Of a stretch of 64,000 nt of DNA, positions 26,137-35,128 are shown one piece after another (the first letter of the stretch is position 1; each line of letters begins with the position of its first letter). The DNA is from Paraburkholderia sediminicola. GTDB taxonomy: Bacteria > Pseudomonadota > Gammaproteobacteria > Burkholderiales > Burkholderiaceae. The translations under genes and the position numbers were made by a program. The stretch lies in assembly GCF_902859805.1 (NCBI RefSeq), contig NZ_CADIKC010000009.1, positions 359,733 through 423,732 on the forward strand, given 5' to 3'. Under the pieces are notes generated by a model. The model saw only the letters and a list, made by a program, of their open reading frames with translations. It had not been told where the DNA came from and did not search any database.

Positions 26137-28026
26137 ATGAAACCTGTCGTCTTTGACGACTGCTTTGGCTGGCTGCATCCTGCGCCGGGCCGGAGCGGCG
26201 TCGTGCTGTGCAATCCGTTTGGATACGATGCGCTGTGTACGCATCGTGGCTGGCGTAAGCTCGCCGAGCGAATTGCCGCGGCGGGCATGCCGGTATTGCG
26301 TTTCGACTATCCGGGCGCCGGCGATTCGGCGGGTGTGGAAGACGATCCGCAGCGCCTGAACGCGTGGCTCGATAGCATCGTTGCCGCCGCCGGACGGCTG
26401 CGCGGATGGACTGGTGTGACGCGCGTCTCGCTGGTCGGTCTGCGGTTTGGCGCGACGCTGGCGGCGCTGGCGGCCGAACGGATCGGCGACATCGATAACA
26501 TCGTCTTGCTGGCGCCACCGATTCTTGGACGCAACTATCTGCGTGAGCTGCGCGCGCATCGGCAAAGCTGGCTCAGCACGCCTGCTGGCATGAACGCCGA
26601 CGCGATCGCCGACCCTGATAACTATGTCGAAGCGTTCGGCTTCGGACTATACGGCGACGATATCGCCCAGATCGGCGCGCTCGATCTGCGACGCGATACG
26701 GCGAAGCCCGCCCGCCGCGTACTCCTGCTCGATTCGAGCGACCGCAACCGCGCGCAGGCGTTGGCCGAACACTATGTTGCCAATGGTGTGACGGTGGAGC
26801 GTCAAAGCTTCGACGAGTGCGACCGGTTTGTGGTCGAGGCGCTGTATAGCGAGGAACCGGTCGAAGCGTTTTCGCGTGTCACTGCGTGGCTCGCTGAAGA
26901 GCTGCCGGCCGAACATGCAAACGCCAGTGCGGACACGGACGCGTCGGCCCCGGGCGATCCTGAACCACCCGAACTCGCGCTCGCACCGTACAACGCCGTC
27001 GAGCGGCCCGTGGTGTTCGGAAAATACTTTGGCGTCTATTGCGAACCCATTGCGCCGCGCGCCGATACACCCGCGATGTTGTTCTTCAACACCGGCGCGA
27101 GTCATCACATTGGCGACGGCCGCATCTTCGTGCTGTTCGCGAGACGTCTGGCGGCGCTTGGCATCGCGTCGCTGCGCATGGACCTGGGCGGCCTCGGTGA
27201 CGCAGTGCCGGCCGCCACTGCCATCACCCTCGACACGATCTATTCCGACACTTCCTGCAATGACGCGGGCGCCGGCGCCGACTGGCTAGTTGCGCAAGGC
27301 CACGCTCGCATCGTCACGTTCGGCGTGTGCGGAGGCGCGTTTGTCGGGCTGCATGCGTGCGCGCGTCATCCAAACATCGTCGGCGGTTTTGGCGTGAATC
27401 TGCAGAAATTCATCTGGGACGGCGCGGCGCGCGAGCCGGGCGCCCATCAGTTCGCGTCGTCGAAGGTCTATTGGCGTTCGGCGCTGACGCGCGAGAAATG
27501 GTTGCGCGCGCTGCGCGGTCAAAGCCATCCGTTGCGTATTGCGAGCGTACTCGGAAAGAGAGTTGCGCGATCTTGCTGGCTAGCCGCGACCAGCCGGATC
27601 GAACGCCTTACCGGCTGGCCGCTCACCACCAACGAAGTGCGCGATATCGTGCGCACGCTTCACGCCAAAGGGGTGCATTTGCGGCTCGCCTACGGCGAGT
27701 TCGACGTTGGGCTCGACGAGGCGCGCGTGCAGTTCGGCGCGCGGCTAGGCGAATTGCAGCGCTATTCGCGCGTGCGCGCCGTCACGTTGCCGAAGCTCGA
27801 TCACGCGCTTTTCACGCGCCCCGCGCGGGAAGCGGCGATGGCCGATGCCGAGCGGTGGCTGTTTTCAGAGGTGATCCAGGCGGGAGTTCCTGCTCGCGCT
27901 GTAGTCGATACCACCGGCGCAACGACGCCGGCGCTTTTCCAGAGTCAGTCGGCCAACTCGCCGACTGGCGTAACAACGAGTTCCCCGCCCCCGGCACACC
28001 CATACCTCGACGGAGTACGTCCGTGA
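26137..28026 (+). CDS. Tandem alpha/beta-hydrolase-like protein with altered nucleophile sites
   Basis: 629 residues containing two alpha/beta hydrolase-like halves. Half 1 (about 1-255) has CNPFGYDALCTHRGW, LRFDYPGAGDSAG and SLVGLRFGATLAALAA: the nucleophile elbow is G-L-R-F-G, with Arg103 where serine is expected. Half 2 (about 285-595) has LRMDLGGLGDAV, TFGVCGGAFVGLHA with Cys398 as the possible nucleophile, YGEFDVGLDEAR and LDHALFTRPAREA, offering a Cys-Asp-His set. So half 1 looks inactive and half 2 could be a cysteine-type hydrolase or transferase. No signal peptide, so probably cytosolic. Its stop overlaps the methyltransferase start. Exosortase-associated and EPS clusters contain related hydrolases; the substrate is not known. 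Confidence 0.75.
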   Translation: MKPVVFDDCFGWLHPAPGRSGVVLCNPFGYDALCTHRGWRKLAERIAAAGMPVLRFDYPGAGDSAGVEDDPQRLNAWLDSIVAAAGRLRGWTGVTRVSLVGLRFGATLAALAAERIGDIDNIVLLAPPILGRNYLRELRAHRQSWLSTPAGMNADAIADPDNYVEAFGFGLYGDDIAQIGALDLRRDTAKPARRVLLLDSSDRNRAQALAEHYVANGVTVERQSFDECDRFVVEALYSEEPVEAFSRVTAWLAEELPAEHANASADTDASAPGDPEPPELALAPYNAVERPVVFGKYFGVYCEPIAPRADTPAMLFFNTGASHHIGDGRIFVLFARRLAALGIASLRMDLGGLGDAVPAATAITLDTIYSDTSCNDAGAGADWLVAQGHARIVTFGVCGGAFVGLHACARHPNIVGGFGVNLQKFIWDGAAREPGAHQFASSKVYWRSALTREKWLRALRGQSHPLRIASVLGKRVARSCWLAATSRIERLTGWPLTTNEVRDIVRTLHAKGVHLRLAYGEFDVGLDEARVQFGARLGELQRYSRVRAVTLPKLDHALFTRPAREAAMADAERWLFSEVIQAGVPARAVVDTTGATTPALFQSQSANSPTGVTTSSPPPAHPYLDGVRP

Positions 28027-28862
28027 ATACACAGTCACTGTCCGAATTGGACCGTATCAACCGCACGGCATGGAATTCGCCGGATGCGACGCGCGAATTC
28101 ACCATTGAAAAGACGTTCTCCGATAAAGGCGAGCAGGCCGCGCTCGATTGGCTGAGGCCGCGTTGCGCGGGTCTGCCTTTGTTGGATATCGGCATCGGCA
28201 CGGGCCGCACGATTCCGTTGATGACCTCGCTTTCGAGCGACTACACCGGCGTCGACTACACGCCCAAGCTGCTGGAAATGGCGAAGTCGCGCTATCCCGA
28301 ACTGGACTTGCGGCATATGGATGCGCGCGACATGTCCGCGCTGCCGTCCGGGCATTACGGGCTGGTGGAGTTCAGCTGGAACGGTATTGACTGCGTCGAC
28401 TACGACGACCGCGTGAAGATTCTCAACGAGATGTACCGCGTGTTGCGGCCCGGCGGTTTCGTGCTGTTCTCATCGCATAACCGCGGCGGTCCTGGCTATG
28501 ACGAGAACATCTGGCAGTTGCTGCCGGAATTTACCTTCAACCCAATCAAGCTCGGCTGGCGCACGCTGCGCTCGTTGCGGCGCTTTCAGCTCGGCACGTT
28601 GAACTATATGCGCAACATACGGCTGAATCGCGACTATGGCGGCTACGCGCTGAAGACCGCGGCGGCGCACAACTTCGGCATTGTGATCGTTTATACGACG
28701 CTCGCCGAACAGCGCCGGCAACTCGCCGAGGTCGGCTTTCAGCGCGATGTTGTGTTTGGCAGTTGCGATGGCGACCTGATCGCCGACGACGTGGAAACGA
28801 GCAACGCGTGGTGGTTTCATTTCATCGCGCACAAACCGTTTGCCGCGCGCAGTTTCGATTGA
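28023..28862 (+). CDS. SAM-dependent methyltransferase, class I
   Basis: 279 residues from the GTG at 28023, which overlaps the hydrolase stop (GTGA); this start keeps the usual methyltransferase length. Motif I is PLLDIGIGTGRTIPL near residue 60, motif II region LDLRHMDARDMSALP, and RVLRPGGFVLFSSHNRGG is the post-II region. The fold is a UbiE/methyltransf_11 type. The C-terminal 100 residues (TLNYMRNIRLNRDYGGYALKTAAAHNFGIVIVYTT) are less typical. In this locus it may methylate a sugar or a nucleotide-sugar precursor, but small-molecule targets are also possible. Confidence 0.85.
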   Translation: MNTQSLSELDRINRTAWNSPDATREFTIEKTFSDKGEQAALDWLRPRCAGLPLLDIGIGTGRTIPLMTSLSSDYTGVDYTPKLLEMAKSRYPELDLRHMDARDMSALPSGHYGLVEFSWNGIDCVDYDDRVKILNEMYRVLRPGGFVLFSSHNRGGPGYDENIWQLLPEFTFNPIKLGWRTLRSLRRFQLGTLNYMRNIRLNRDYGGYALKTAAAHNFGIVIVYTTLAEQRRQLAEVGFQRDVVFGSCDGDLIADDVETSNAWWFHFIAHKPFAARSFD

Positions 28863-28956
28863 CCGCCTTTGATCGGGCGAAGGCGGTGCGCTACGCGCAT
28901 CGCACACATTAAAAGTACTAACAAACAGACCAGATTGAACATAACGGGAAGCGGAC

Positions 28957-30579
28957 ATGAATCGCATCGTTGAACCTGGCAATCCGATTGCGTCGGCTAC
29001 GGGTGTCACCGGAAAGACCACGCGTCTGTGCGTCCAGCCGGTGATTCTCGCGGGTGGATCCGGCACGCGGCTATGGCCGTTGTCGCGCGAACGCAATCCG
29101 AAACAATTGATCGGCCTGATGGGCGACGAATCGCTGCTCGAAGCGACATTGCGCCGGATCTACCTGGCGTTCGCCACCGCGGGGCGCGACGCGGCGGCGG
29201 CTGAGAGGCCGAGTGGGCGGCCGACTGAGAGGCCAACCGCGGGCACGCTGAGCATGGCCGCGCCGCTCGTGGTGTGCTGCGAGGATCTTCGTCTGCAAAC
29301 CCTGGAACGGCTCGAAAAGTGCGCCCGGCCGGTGCGGATGGTGCTCGAGCCGGTACCGCGCAATACCGCACCGGCGTTGACTGTCGCGGCGTTGGCCGCG
29401 CGCGCGGCAGCCGCGGCCGGCGACGATCCGATCATCGTCGCGTTGCCGGCGGACCATCTGATTGCCGATCATGCGGCGTTCGGCGCGGCGCTTGTAGAAG
29501 CGGTCTCCCATGCCGGGCGTGGCGCGATCGTGACACTCGGTGTGCCGCCGCAGCGCGCGGAAACCGGTTACGGCTATATCCGCACGGGTACGCCGCTCGG
29601 CGCGCACGGAGCGCGTGCGATCGAACGCTTCGTCGAGAAGCCGGATGCGGAACTCGCCGCACGCTATGTTGCCTCCGGTGAGTACTGGTGGAACAGCGGC
29701 ATGTTCGTGGTACGCGCCTCGGTGTGGCTCGCGGCCATCGAGCTATGCCGGCCCGCGATCGCGGCGGCTTGCACGGCGGCTTTCGAGCATGCCGCCGTAG
29801 ATGGCGACGGCACGCTGCATCTGGCGCGTGAAGCCTTCGCTGTCTGTCCTTCCGACTCGATCGACTACGCCGTAATGGAGCGCGTCGCGACCGACGCGCG
29901 CCTCGTCGGCGTCGCGGTGCCTTTGGTCGCGGGCTGGTCGGACGTGGGCGCCTGGGATTCGGTCTGGGAAGCGTCCGATAAGGACGCGTGCGGCAACGTT
30001 GCGCGTGGCCGCGTGATGTTCGAGGACTCGACCGACAGTTTCGCGCATTCCGAAGGACGCCTTGTGGCGTGTGTCGGCGTGAGCGGCGTGGTGGTGGTCG
30101 AGACCGCCGATGCGGTGCTGGTTGCCGCCAAAGATCGCGTACAGGACGTCAAGGCGATCGTCAGCCGCCTGAAGGCGGAGCACGGCACGGAGGCGCAGGA
30201 GCATCGCAAGGTCGGCCGGCCGTGGGGCTTTTATGACTCGCTCGAACGCGGGGAGCGCTTCCAGGTGAAGCGCATTGTCGTCAAGCCGGGCGGGCGTTTG
30301 TCGCTGCAGATGCATCACCATCGCGCGGAACACTGGATCGTGGTGCGTGGCACCGCGCGCGTCACACGCGGCGACGAGTGCTTCCTGCTCTCGGAGAATC
30401 AGTCGACGTATATTCCGCTCGGCGTCACGCACCGGCTCGAAAATCCGGGCAAGACGCCGCTTGAAATGATCGAGGTGCAATCAGGCGGCTATCTCGGCGA
30501 AGACGACATCGTGCGCTTCGACGATCAATACGGCCGTGATCAGGAGAGCGGCCATGCAGGCACGGGTACTTCACACTGA
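28957..30579 (+). CDS. manC: Bifunctional mannose-1-phosphate guanylyltransferase / mannose-6-phosphate isomerase
   Basis: 540 residues. The N-terminal pyrophosphorylase domain shows VILAGGSGTRLWPLSRERNPKQ near residue 30; NTAPALTVAALAA and VEKPDAELAARYVASGEYWWNSGMF follow. The C-terminal cupin isomerase domain shows VGRPWGFYDSLERGERFQVKRI and PGGRLSLQMHHHRAEHWIVVRGTA. It makes GDP-mannose in the cytosol, so the polysaccharide probably contains mannose or a GDP-mannose-derived sugar. Compared with the usual 470-480 residues there is an insert near residues 75-100, rich in R, P and T (RPSGRPTERPT). The start has GGGAAG upstream. The next gene begins inside its 3' end. Confidence 0.93.
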   Translation: MNRIVEPGNPIASATGVTGKTTRLCVQPVILAGGSGTRLWPLSRERNPKQLIGLMGDESLLEATLRRIYLAFATAGRDAAAAERPSGRPTERPTAGTLSMAAPLVVCCEDLRLQTLERLEKCARPVRMVLEPVPRNTAPALTVAALAARAAAAAGDDPIIVALPADHLIADHAAFGAALVEAVSHAGRGAIVTLGVPPQRAETGYGYIRTGTPLGAHGARAIERFVEKPDAELAARYVASGEYWWNSGMFVVRASVWLAAIELCRPAIAAACTAAFEHAAVDGDGTLHLAREAFAVCPSDSIDYAVMERVATDARLVGVAVPLVAGWSDVGAWDSVWEASDKDACGNVARGRVMFEDSTDSFAHSEGRLVACVGVSGVVVVETADAVLVAAKDRVQDVKAIVSRLKAEHGTEAQEHRKVGRPWGFYDSLERGERFQVKRIVVKPGGRLSLQMHHHRAEHWIVVRGTARVTRGDECFLLSENQSTYIPLGVTHRLENPGKTPLEMIEVQSGGYLGEDDIVRFDDQYGRDQESGHAGTGTSH

Positions 30580-31258
30580 CGCGCCGCAGGCGGCGCGTGC
30601 CACGACGTTGCAGGAGCCTGTGGCGGGCAGCGCAGGCGGCGCAACCGGTTCAGGTACAACCTGTCCGGGCACGGCCGCCATGATCGCGGCGGGCTCAAAC
30701 GCAGCGGACCAGAACGTGGCGAGCTTCGACGAGCGCCGTTTCCGCCATGCGCTGGGGCGTTTCGCGACCGGCGTCGTGGTGATTTCGACCGGCAGTGGCG
30801 ACGGGATGCACGCGATGACCGCCAATGCCTTCATGTCGGGTTCGCTCAAACCGCCGTTGATCGTAGTGTCGGTCGGGCATCGCGCGCGCATGCACGAGCG
30901 TCTGATGAACAGCGCGCGGTTCGGTGTGAGCGTGTTGTCCGACGCCCAGGAACCCCATAGCCGCCACTTCGCCGGTGAGCCGCAAGGCCGGCTTGCGCCT
31001 CGCTTCGCGCCGGTGGACGGCTTGCCGGACGTGGTGCTGCTCGAACACGCTGCGGCCCGCTTCGCGGCACGCATGGTGGACCGGCATCCGTGCGGCGACC
31101 ACACGCTTTTTGTTGGCGAAGTGCTGGTGTTCTCGCTCGACGAACACGCGCCGCTGATCTTTTTCGGCGGGCGCTATGCGTCGGTGGCCAAGCCGTTGGA
31201 GGCGCCGGTGACGCCGGCCGCAACGCCGGTCACGATCAGCCCGCTGCTGAAGCGGTGA
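30554..31258 (+). CDS. Flavin reductase family protein
   Basis: 234 residues from the ATG at 30554 (AGGAG seven bases upstream), overlapping the manC end by 26 bases. After about 60 low-complexity residues the FMN-binding flavin reductase domain runs FRHALGRFATGVVVISTGSGDGMHAMTANAFMSGSLKPPLIVVSV, then NSARFGVSVLSDAQEPHSRHFAG and HPCGDHTLFVGEVLVF. Such proteins reduce flavin with NAD(P)H for a partner monooxygenase. No partner monooxygenase is adjacent in the polysaccharide locus; SsuD at 46512 needs a flavin reductase but is 15 kb away. Overlap with manC says they are cotranscribed; functional linkage is unclear. Confidence 0.85.
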   Translation: MQARVLHTDAPQAARATTLQEPVAGSAGGATGSGTTCPGTAAMIAAGSNAADQNVASFDERRFRHALGRFATGVVVISTGSGDGMHAMTANAFMSGSLKPPLIVVSVGHRARMHERLMNSARFGVSVLSDAQEPHSRHFAGEPQGRLAPRFAPVDGLPDVVLLEHAAARFAARMVDRHPCGDHTLFVGEVLVFSLDEHAPLIFFGGRYASVAKPLEAPVTPAATPVTISPLLKR

Positions 31259-31694
31259 GCGCCGGTTTTCCTTTCAATTCGCCAGCGTTCTCCGCTCGCG
31301 TTTTCCATCCGCATTTTCCACCGTCAACCACCAACGACGCCCGGCACCTGAAACGCCGCGTCGTTGCGCCAGTGTTTTCACGCCTGTCCATAACCGCCCA
31401 GGCCGTGTCGATCAGACAATTCGATTCGCTACGTGCGTCTTCGCACTATGCAAATTTTGCAACGCAGGCACGCTTGAGACGCAAGCTTATGGCCCGTCAA
31501 AACATGCGGCGTTACACGAACGAAACAATTCTTCAGAGGGATAACCCTCTCAGGAAGTTTCCCAACTGGCGCAACCGTTTCGAAGCTAGCAACGTATCGT
31601 AAAAGAACAACCAGACCTATATAAAACGACACATGAGGGCTGCTTGATCAACAGGCTACGCGGGGGCAAACACCGCTTCGGGGAGAGTATCAAA
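31259..31694. promoter_or_regulatory. Leader and promoter region of the FadR-type gene
   Basis: 436 bases without a protein gene. A perfect inverted repeat, AGAGGG-ATAA-CCCTCT, lies at 31535-31550 and could be an operator. An AT-rich stretch with TATATAAAA follows at about 31617-31626, before the coding start at 31695. Nothing else is recognised. Confidence 0.35.
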
Positions 31695-32411
31695 ATGGAA
31701 CAGGCAAACAAGGATCGATCGCTGGTCAGCAAAGTCATGGATGGACTCGTGACCGGCATCGTCGAAGAGAAGTACGGCGCCATCCTGCCACCGCAGGATG
31801 TGCTGTCCAAGGAGTTCGACGTCAGCCGCACCGTCATGCGCGAGGCGCTGTCGATGCTGCTCGCGCGCGACATGCTGGACGTGCGGCCGAAGATCGGCAC
31901 GCGCATCCGGCCGATGAGCGATTGGCGAATGATCGACGAAGACGTCGTGAACTGGCGTTTTCGCGCGAAGCCGGATCCGCTGTTTCTGCGCGACGTGATC
32001 GAGTTCCGCATCCTGATCGAACCGCGCGCCTCGGCGCAGGCGGCCGCGCGGGGCAGTGCGGCCGACATCGCGGCGATTCGCGAGGCCTTCGACGCGTTCC
32101 GCGTGATCCGGCCGGGCGAGGCCGGCTATCAGGCCGCCGACGAACTGTTCCATGCGCGCATCGTGGTGGCGAGCGGCAATCAGTTCTTCAAGCAGATGGC
32201 GGCCATCATTCGCGGCGCGCTGTCGACGGTCAACCCGATCGTCAATCAGAAGGAAGGGCTGTGGGAGAAGGCCGTGAGCACGCATCAGCGCGTGGTCGAA
32301 GCGATTGAGCGGCGCGATCCGAAGGAAGCCGAAATTGCCTCGCTGGCGATGATCGACTACACCGCGGAAGAGATCGGCAGCAACTTTACGTCTGAACCCC
32401 CGGTGCGCTGA
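31695..32411 (+). CDS. FadR/GntR-family transcriptional regulator
   Basis: 238 residues from the ATG at 31695 with GGGAGAG seven bases upstream; an earlier in-frame TTG at 31644 is less likely. The N-terminal winged helix is seen at LVSKVMDGLVTGIVEEKYGAILPPQDVLSKEFDVSRTVMREALSMLLARDMLDVRPKIGTRI. The C-terminal FCD ligand domain carries EFRILIEPRASAQAA, DELFHARIVVASGN and STHQRVVEAIERRD, holding the metal-binding Asp/His set of the FadR group. It resembles sugar-acid regulators such as DgoR. It is followed, 158 bases on, by an oxidoreductase, which is a possible target. Confidence 0.87.
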   Translation: MEQANKDRSLVSKVMDGLVTGIVEEKYGAILPPQDVLSKEFDVSRTVMREALSMLLARDMLDVRPKIGTRIRPMSDWRMIDEDVVNWRFRAKPDPLFLRDVIEFRILIEPRASAQAAARGSAADIAAIREAFDAFRVIRPGEAGYQAADELFHARIVVASGNQFFKQMAAIIRGALSTVNPIVNQKEGLWEKAVSTHQRVVEAIERRDPKEAEIASLAMIDYTAEEIGSNFTSEPPVR

Positions 32412-32569
32412 GCGCGGCCGCTACGGCGGCAACCGGGGTGCTTGCCTGCAGGGACTTTGCATGACGAACGGCGCGGCAGCATGCCTGCGCATGCGCGCGC
32501 GGCCTGTGTCACTTGAGTTACTTGAGTCACAATAGCGCCTGTTCTGAACTGCACGGACCCGAAGGAACG

Positions 32570-33568
32570 ATGACAATTGCAACGCAGGAAGCCCCCGCGG
32601 GCGGCATGGTTCGCTGGGGGATCGTCGGGACGGGCCGCATTGCCCGTCGCTTCGCTCTTGGACTCACTCATGTGCCGCAGGCGTCGCTGAGCGCGCTGTG
32701 GTCACGCCGCGTTGAACCGGCCATGGCCTTCTCCGCGGAATTCGGCGGCGAGGTGTGCGCGAGTTTCGACGCGCTGCTCGCAAGCGGTATCGACGCGCTA
32801 TATATCGCCACCGTCCAGGACAGTCACGCCGATTACGCGATCGCCGCGCTTAAAGCCGGTCTGCACGTGCTGTGCGAAAAACCTGCCACCATCAACAAGC
32901 CGCAACTCGAGCGTGTACTCGAGGTCGCGCGCGTCGAGCAACGGCTTTTCATGGAAGCCATGAAGCCGCCGTTTTATCCGCTCTACAGAAAGTTGCGCGC
33001 GCATCTGGATGCCGAGCCGATCGGCGAGGTGGGGCTCGTGCGCGCCGGCTGCTCGGTGCCGGGCGTGCCGGACGATCATCCGTCCCTGTCGTTCGAGCAT
33101 GCGGGCGGCGCGCTGCTCGATATCGGCGTCTACGAGATGTTTCTCGCGGTCGACTGGCTCGGTGCGCCGCGCGAGGTACAGACGCTCGGGCGTCTCGGCT
33201 CGACCGGCGTCGATACGTTCGCGAGCCTGAACAGCCAGCATGAACGCGGCATCTCCCAGCTGTTCTGCGGGCTCGATCTTCACGGCAAGGGCGACGCTTT
33301 GCTGATGGCCACGAACGGCCATGTCACGATTCATGAACCCTGGTGGAATCCGGCACGCGCGACGATCCGCTATGGCGATGGTCGTGTGGTCGAGCTCGAC
33401 GAGCCGTTCGAAGGCGGTGGTCTGAACTACGAGACCGCGCATTTCTGCGAGCTGATTCGAGCGGGGCAGATTGAGAGCCCGCTGATGCCGCACAGCAAGT
33501 CGCTGCAGATGATCGAGATGGCCGATGCGGCGCGCGCCGCGTTGGGGCTCAAGTTCGCGGGGGAGTGA
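32570..33568 (+). CDS. Gfo/Idh/MocA family oxidoreductase
   Basis: 332 residues from the ATG at 32570 (GAAGGAA upstream). The NAD(P)-binding N-terminus is VRWGIVGTGRIARRFALGL; HVLCEKPATINKPQ near residue 105 is the EKP motif and GGALLDIGVYEMFLAVDW holds the D...Y/H active-site region of this family (here the second residue is Tyr-rich VYEM rather than the common H). Members oxidise or reduce sugar and cyclic-diol substrates. The substrate here is unknown. It may be controlled by the FadR-type regulator just upstream. Confidence 0.85.
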   Translation: MTIATQEAPAGGMVRWGIVGTGRIARRFALGLTHVPQASLSALWSRRVEPAMAFSAEFGGEVCASFDALLASGIDALYIATVQDSHADYAIAALKAGLHVLCEKPATINKPQLERVLEVARVEQRLFMEAMKPPFYPLYRKLRAHLDAEPIGEVGLVRAGCSVPGVPDDHPSLSFEHAGGALLDIGVYEMFLAVDWLGAPREVQTLGRLGSTGVDTFASLNSQHERGISQLFCGLDLHGKGDALLMATNGHVTIHEPWWNPARATIRYGDGRVVELDEPFEGGGLNYETAHFCELIRAGQIESPLMPHSKSLQMIEMADAARAALGLKFAGE

Positions 33569-33684
33569 GCGTCCGTTGCCGCGTTGCTTCGCGCGGCGGT
33601 GGTACGATTTGCAAGGGCGCGCGGACTCGAAAAAAGGGCCGCGTGCCCACAGCTTTCGATCACCTTCCATTGGAGCCGCCTGCG

Positions 33685-34383
33685 ATGCGCATGCTTGGAA
33701 AACTGTGGCGCGACAACAAGAGCCTCGTCGCCTTTCTGTTCCTGATGGTGCTGTTCCGCAGCGCCGTGGCCGACTGGAATGTCGTGCCGAGCGGCTCGAT
33801 GTTGCCGACGATTCGCGAAGGCGACCGGATTTTCGTCGACAAGATGGCCTACGATCTGCGCGTGCCGCTCACCCACATCACGATCGCGCATCTGCACGAT
33901 CCGCAGCGCGGCGACATCGTTACGATCGATTCTTCGGCCGCGCATGAATTGATCGTCAAGCGTCTGATCGGCTTGCCCGGCGACAGCGTCGCGATGCGCG
34001 ACAACGTGCTGTATGTGAACGGCGTACGCGCTGATTATCAGCCGCTGAAACTCAAGCCGCTGCCCGGTGATGCGGCATCTCCCGGCGACTATCTGACCGA
34101 ACGCTTCGACGGCGTGACGCACACGGTGCGGCTGGCGCCTGACGCGCCGAGTCCGCGTAATTCGTTCGGCCCGGTGGTCGTGCCGCAAGGCGAGTATCTG
34201 ATGCTCGGCGACAATCGCGACGACAGCGCCGATTCGCGTTACTTCGGCTTCTTTCCGCGCAAGGAACTGATGGGCCGCACGCGCCATGTCGCGTATTCGC
34301 TCGACCCGGATCACTACTACAAACCGCGCTTCGAGCGCTTCGGCGCGCCGCTGGATACGGCGTCGCTAGCCGCCGGCCGGTAG
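33685..34383 (+). CDS. lepB: Signal peptidase I (additional paralogue)
   Basis: 232 residues from the ATG at 33685. One N-terminal membrane segment (SLVAFLFLMVLFRSAVADW) precedes the catalytic serine in VPSGSMLPTIREGD and the catalytic lysine in IVKRLIGLPGDSVAM; LGDNRDDSADSRYFGFFP is the conserved box E. The protein cleaves Sec signal peptides in the periplasm. It is shorter than the usual proteobacterial LepB, which has two membrane helices, and it is not next to lepA or rnc, so it looks like a second paralogue. The symbol is used in the family sense. Confidence 0.88.
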   Translation: MRMLGKLWRDNKSLVAFLFLMVLFRSAVADWNVVPSGSMLPTIREGDRIFVDKMAYDLRVPLTHITIAHLHDPQRGDIVTIDSSAAHELIVKRLIGLPGDSVAMRDNVLYVNGVRADYQPLKLKPLPGDAASPGDYLTERFDGVTHTVRLAPDAPSPRNSFGPVVVPQGEYLMLGDNRDDSADSRYFGFFPRKELMGRTRHVAYSLDPDHYYKPRFERFGAPLDTASLAAGR

Positions 34384-34410
34384 GCCGCACGGCGGCGTAA
34401 TCAGTTCAGT

Positions 34411-35070
34411 TCAGTGACGTGACGGCAGCGCCAGGCGCTTTTCGTACCAGTGCTGCACCCACTCGAGCACCTGGCACAGCACCCAGTAGACCGCGGCTGC
34501 CGCGAGGTACAGCGGCAGCGGCTGATAGGTCGATGCGATGATTTCCTGCGCGCTGCGCAGCAGCTCGGTCACGGTGATCACCGACACCAGCGACGTGTCC
34601 TTGATCAGGCTGATCAAACTGTTCGACAGACTTGGCACGGCGATGCGCAGGGCCTGCGGCGCGATCACGTAGCGCAGCGTCTGGCGTCGCGAGAGCCCGA
34701 GACTATAGGCGGCCAGCCACTGGCCGTTGGGAATGCCGAGAATCGCACCGCGCATGCTTTCCGACAGATACGCCGCCACGTTCGCCGACAACGCGATCAC
34801 GCCCGCGGGCGTGGGGTCGAGCGAAATACCGAGACTCGGCAGCCCGTAATAGATCACGAAGATCTGCACCAGCAGCGGCGTACCGCGGAACACGCTCACA
34901 TAAACGCGCGCGATCCAGTTCAGCGCGCGGTTGTGGCTGACGCCCATCACCGCGAGCACGGCGCCGGCAATCAGGCCGAAGATCATCGACAGAACCGCGA
35001 ACTTGACCGTCAGGACGGCGCCCTGTGCGAGCACAGGAAGCGATTGGACGAGCAGGGAAGTGGTGGACAT
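34411..35070 (-). CDS. Amino-acid ABC transporter permease
   Basis: 219 residues from the ATG at 35070. Typical His/Glu/Gln-type permease: LPVLAQGAVLTVKFAVLSMIFGLIAG, VYVSVFRGTPLLVQIFVIYYGLP, ANVAAYLSESMRGAILGIPNGQWLAAYSLGLSRRQTLRYVIAPQALRIAVPSLSN, where the EAA-type loop contacts the ATPase. Five membrane segments. It lies downstream of the binding-protein gene, separated by a strong hairpin, and no ATPase gene follows, so an ATPase must be supplied elsewhere. Convergent with the signal peptidase gene. Confidence 0.9.
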   Translation of the reverse strand: MSTTSLLVQSLPVLAQGAVLTVKFAVLSMIFGLIAGAVLAVMGVSHNRALNWIARVYVSVFRGTPLLVQIFVIYYGLPSLGISLDPTPAGVIALSANVAAYLSESMRGAILGIPNGQWLAAYSLGLSRRQTLRYVIAPQALRIAVPSLSNSLISLIKDTSLVSVITVTELLRSAQEIIASTYQPLPLYLAAAAVYWVLCQVLEWVQHWYEKRLALPSRH

Positions 35071-35128
35071 GAGCGGTGGGTAAGGTTGGCGCGCAAGCTG
35101 CGCATGGGCGCACATGATAGACAAAAGC

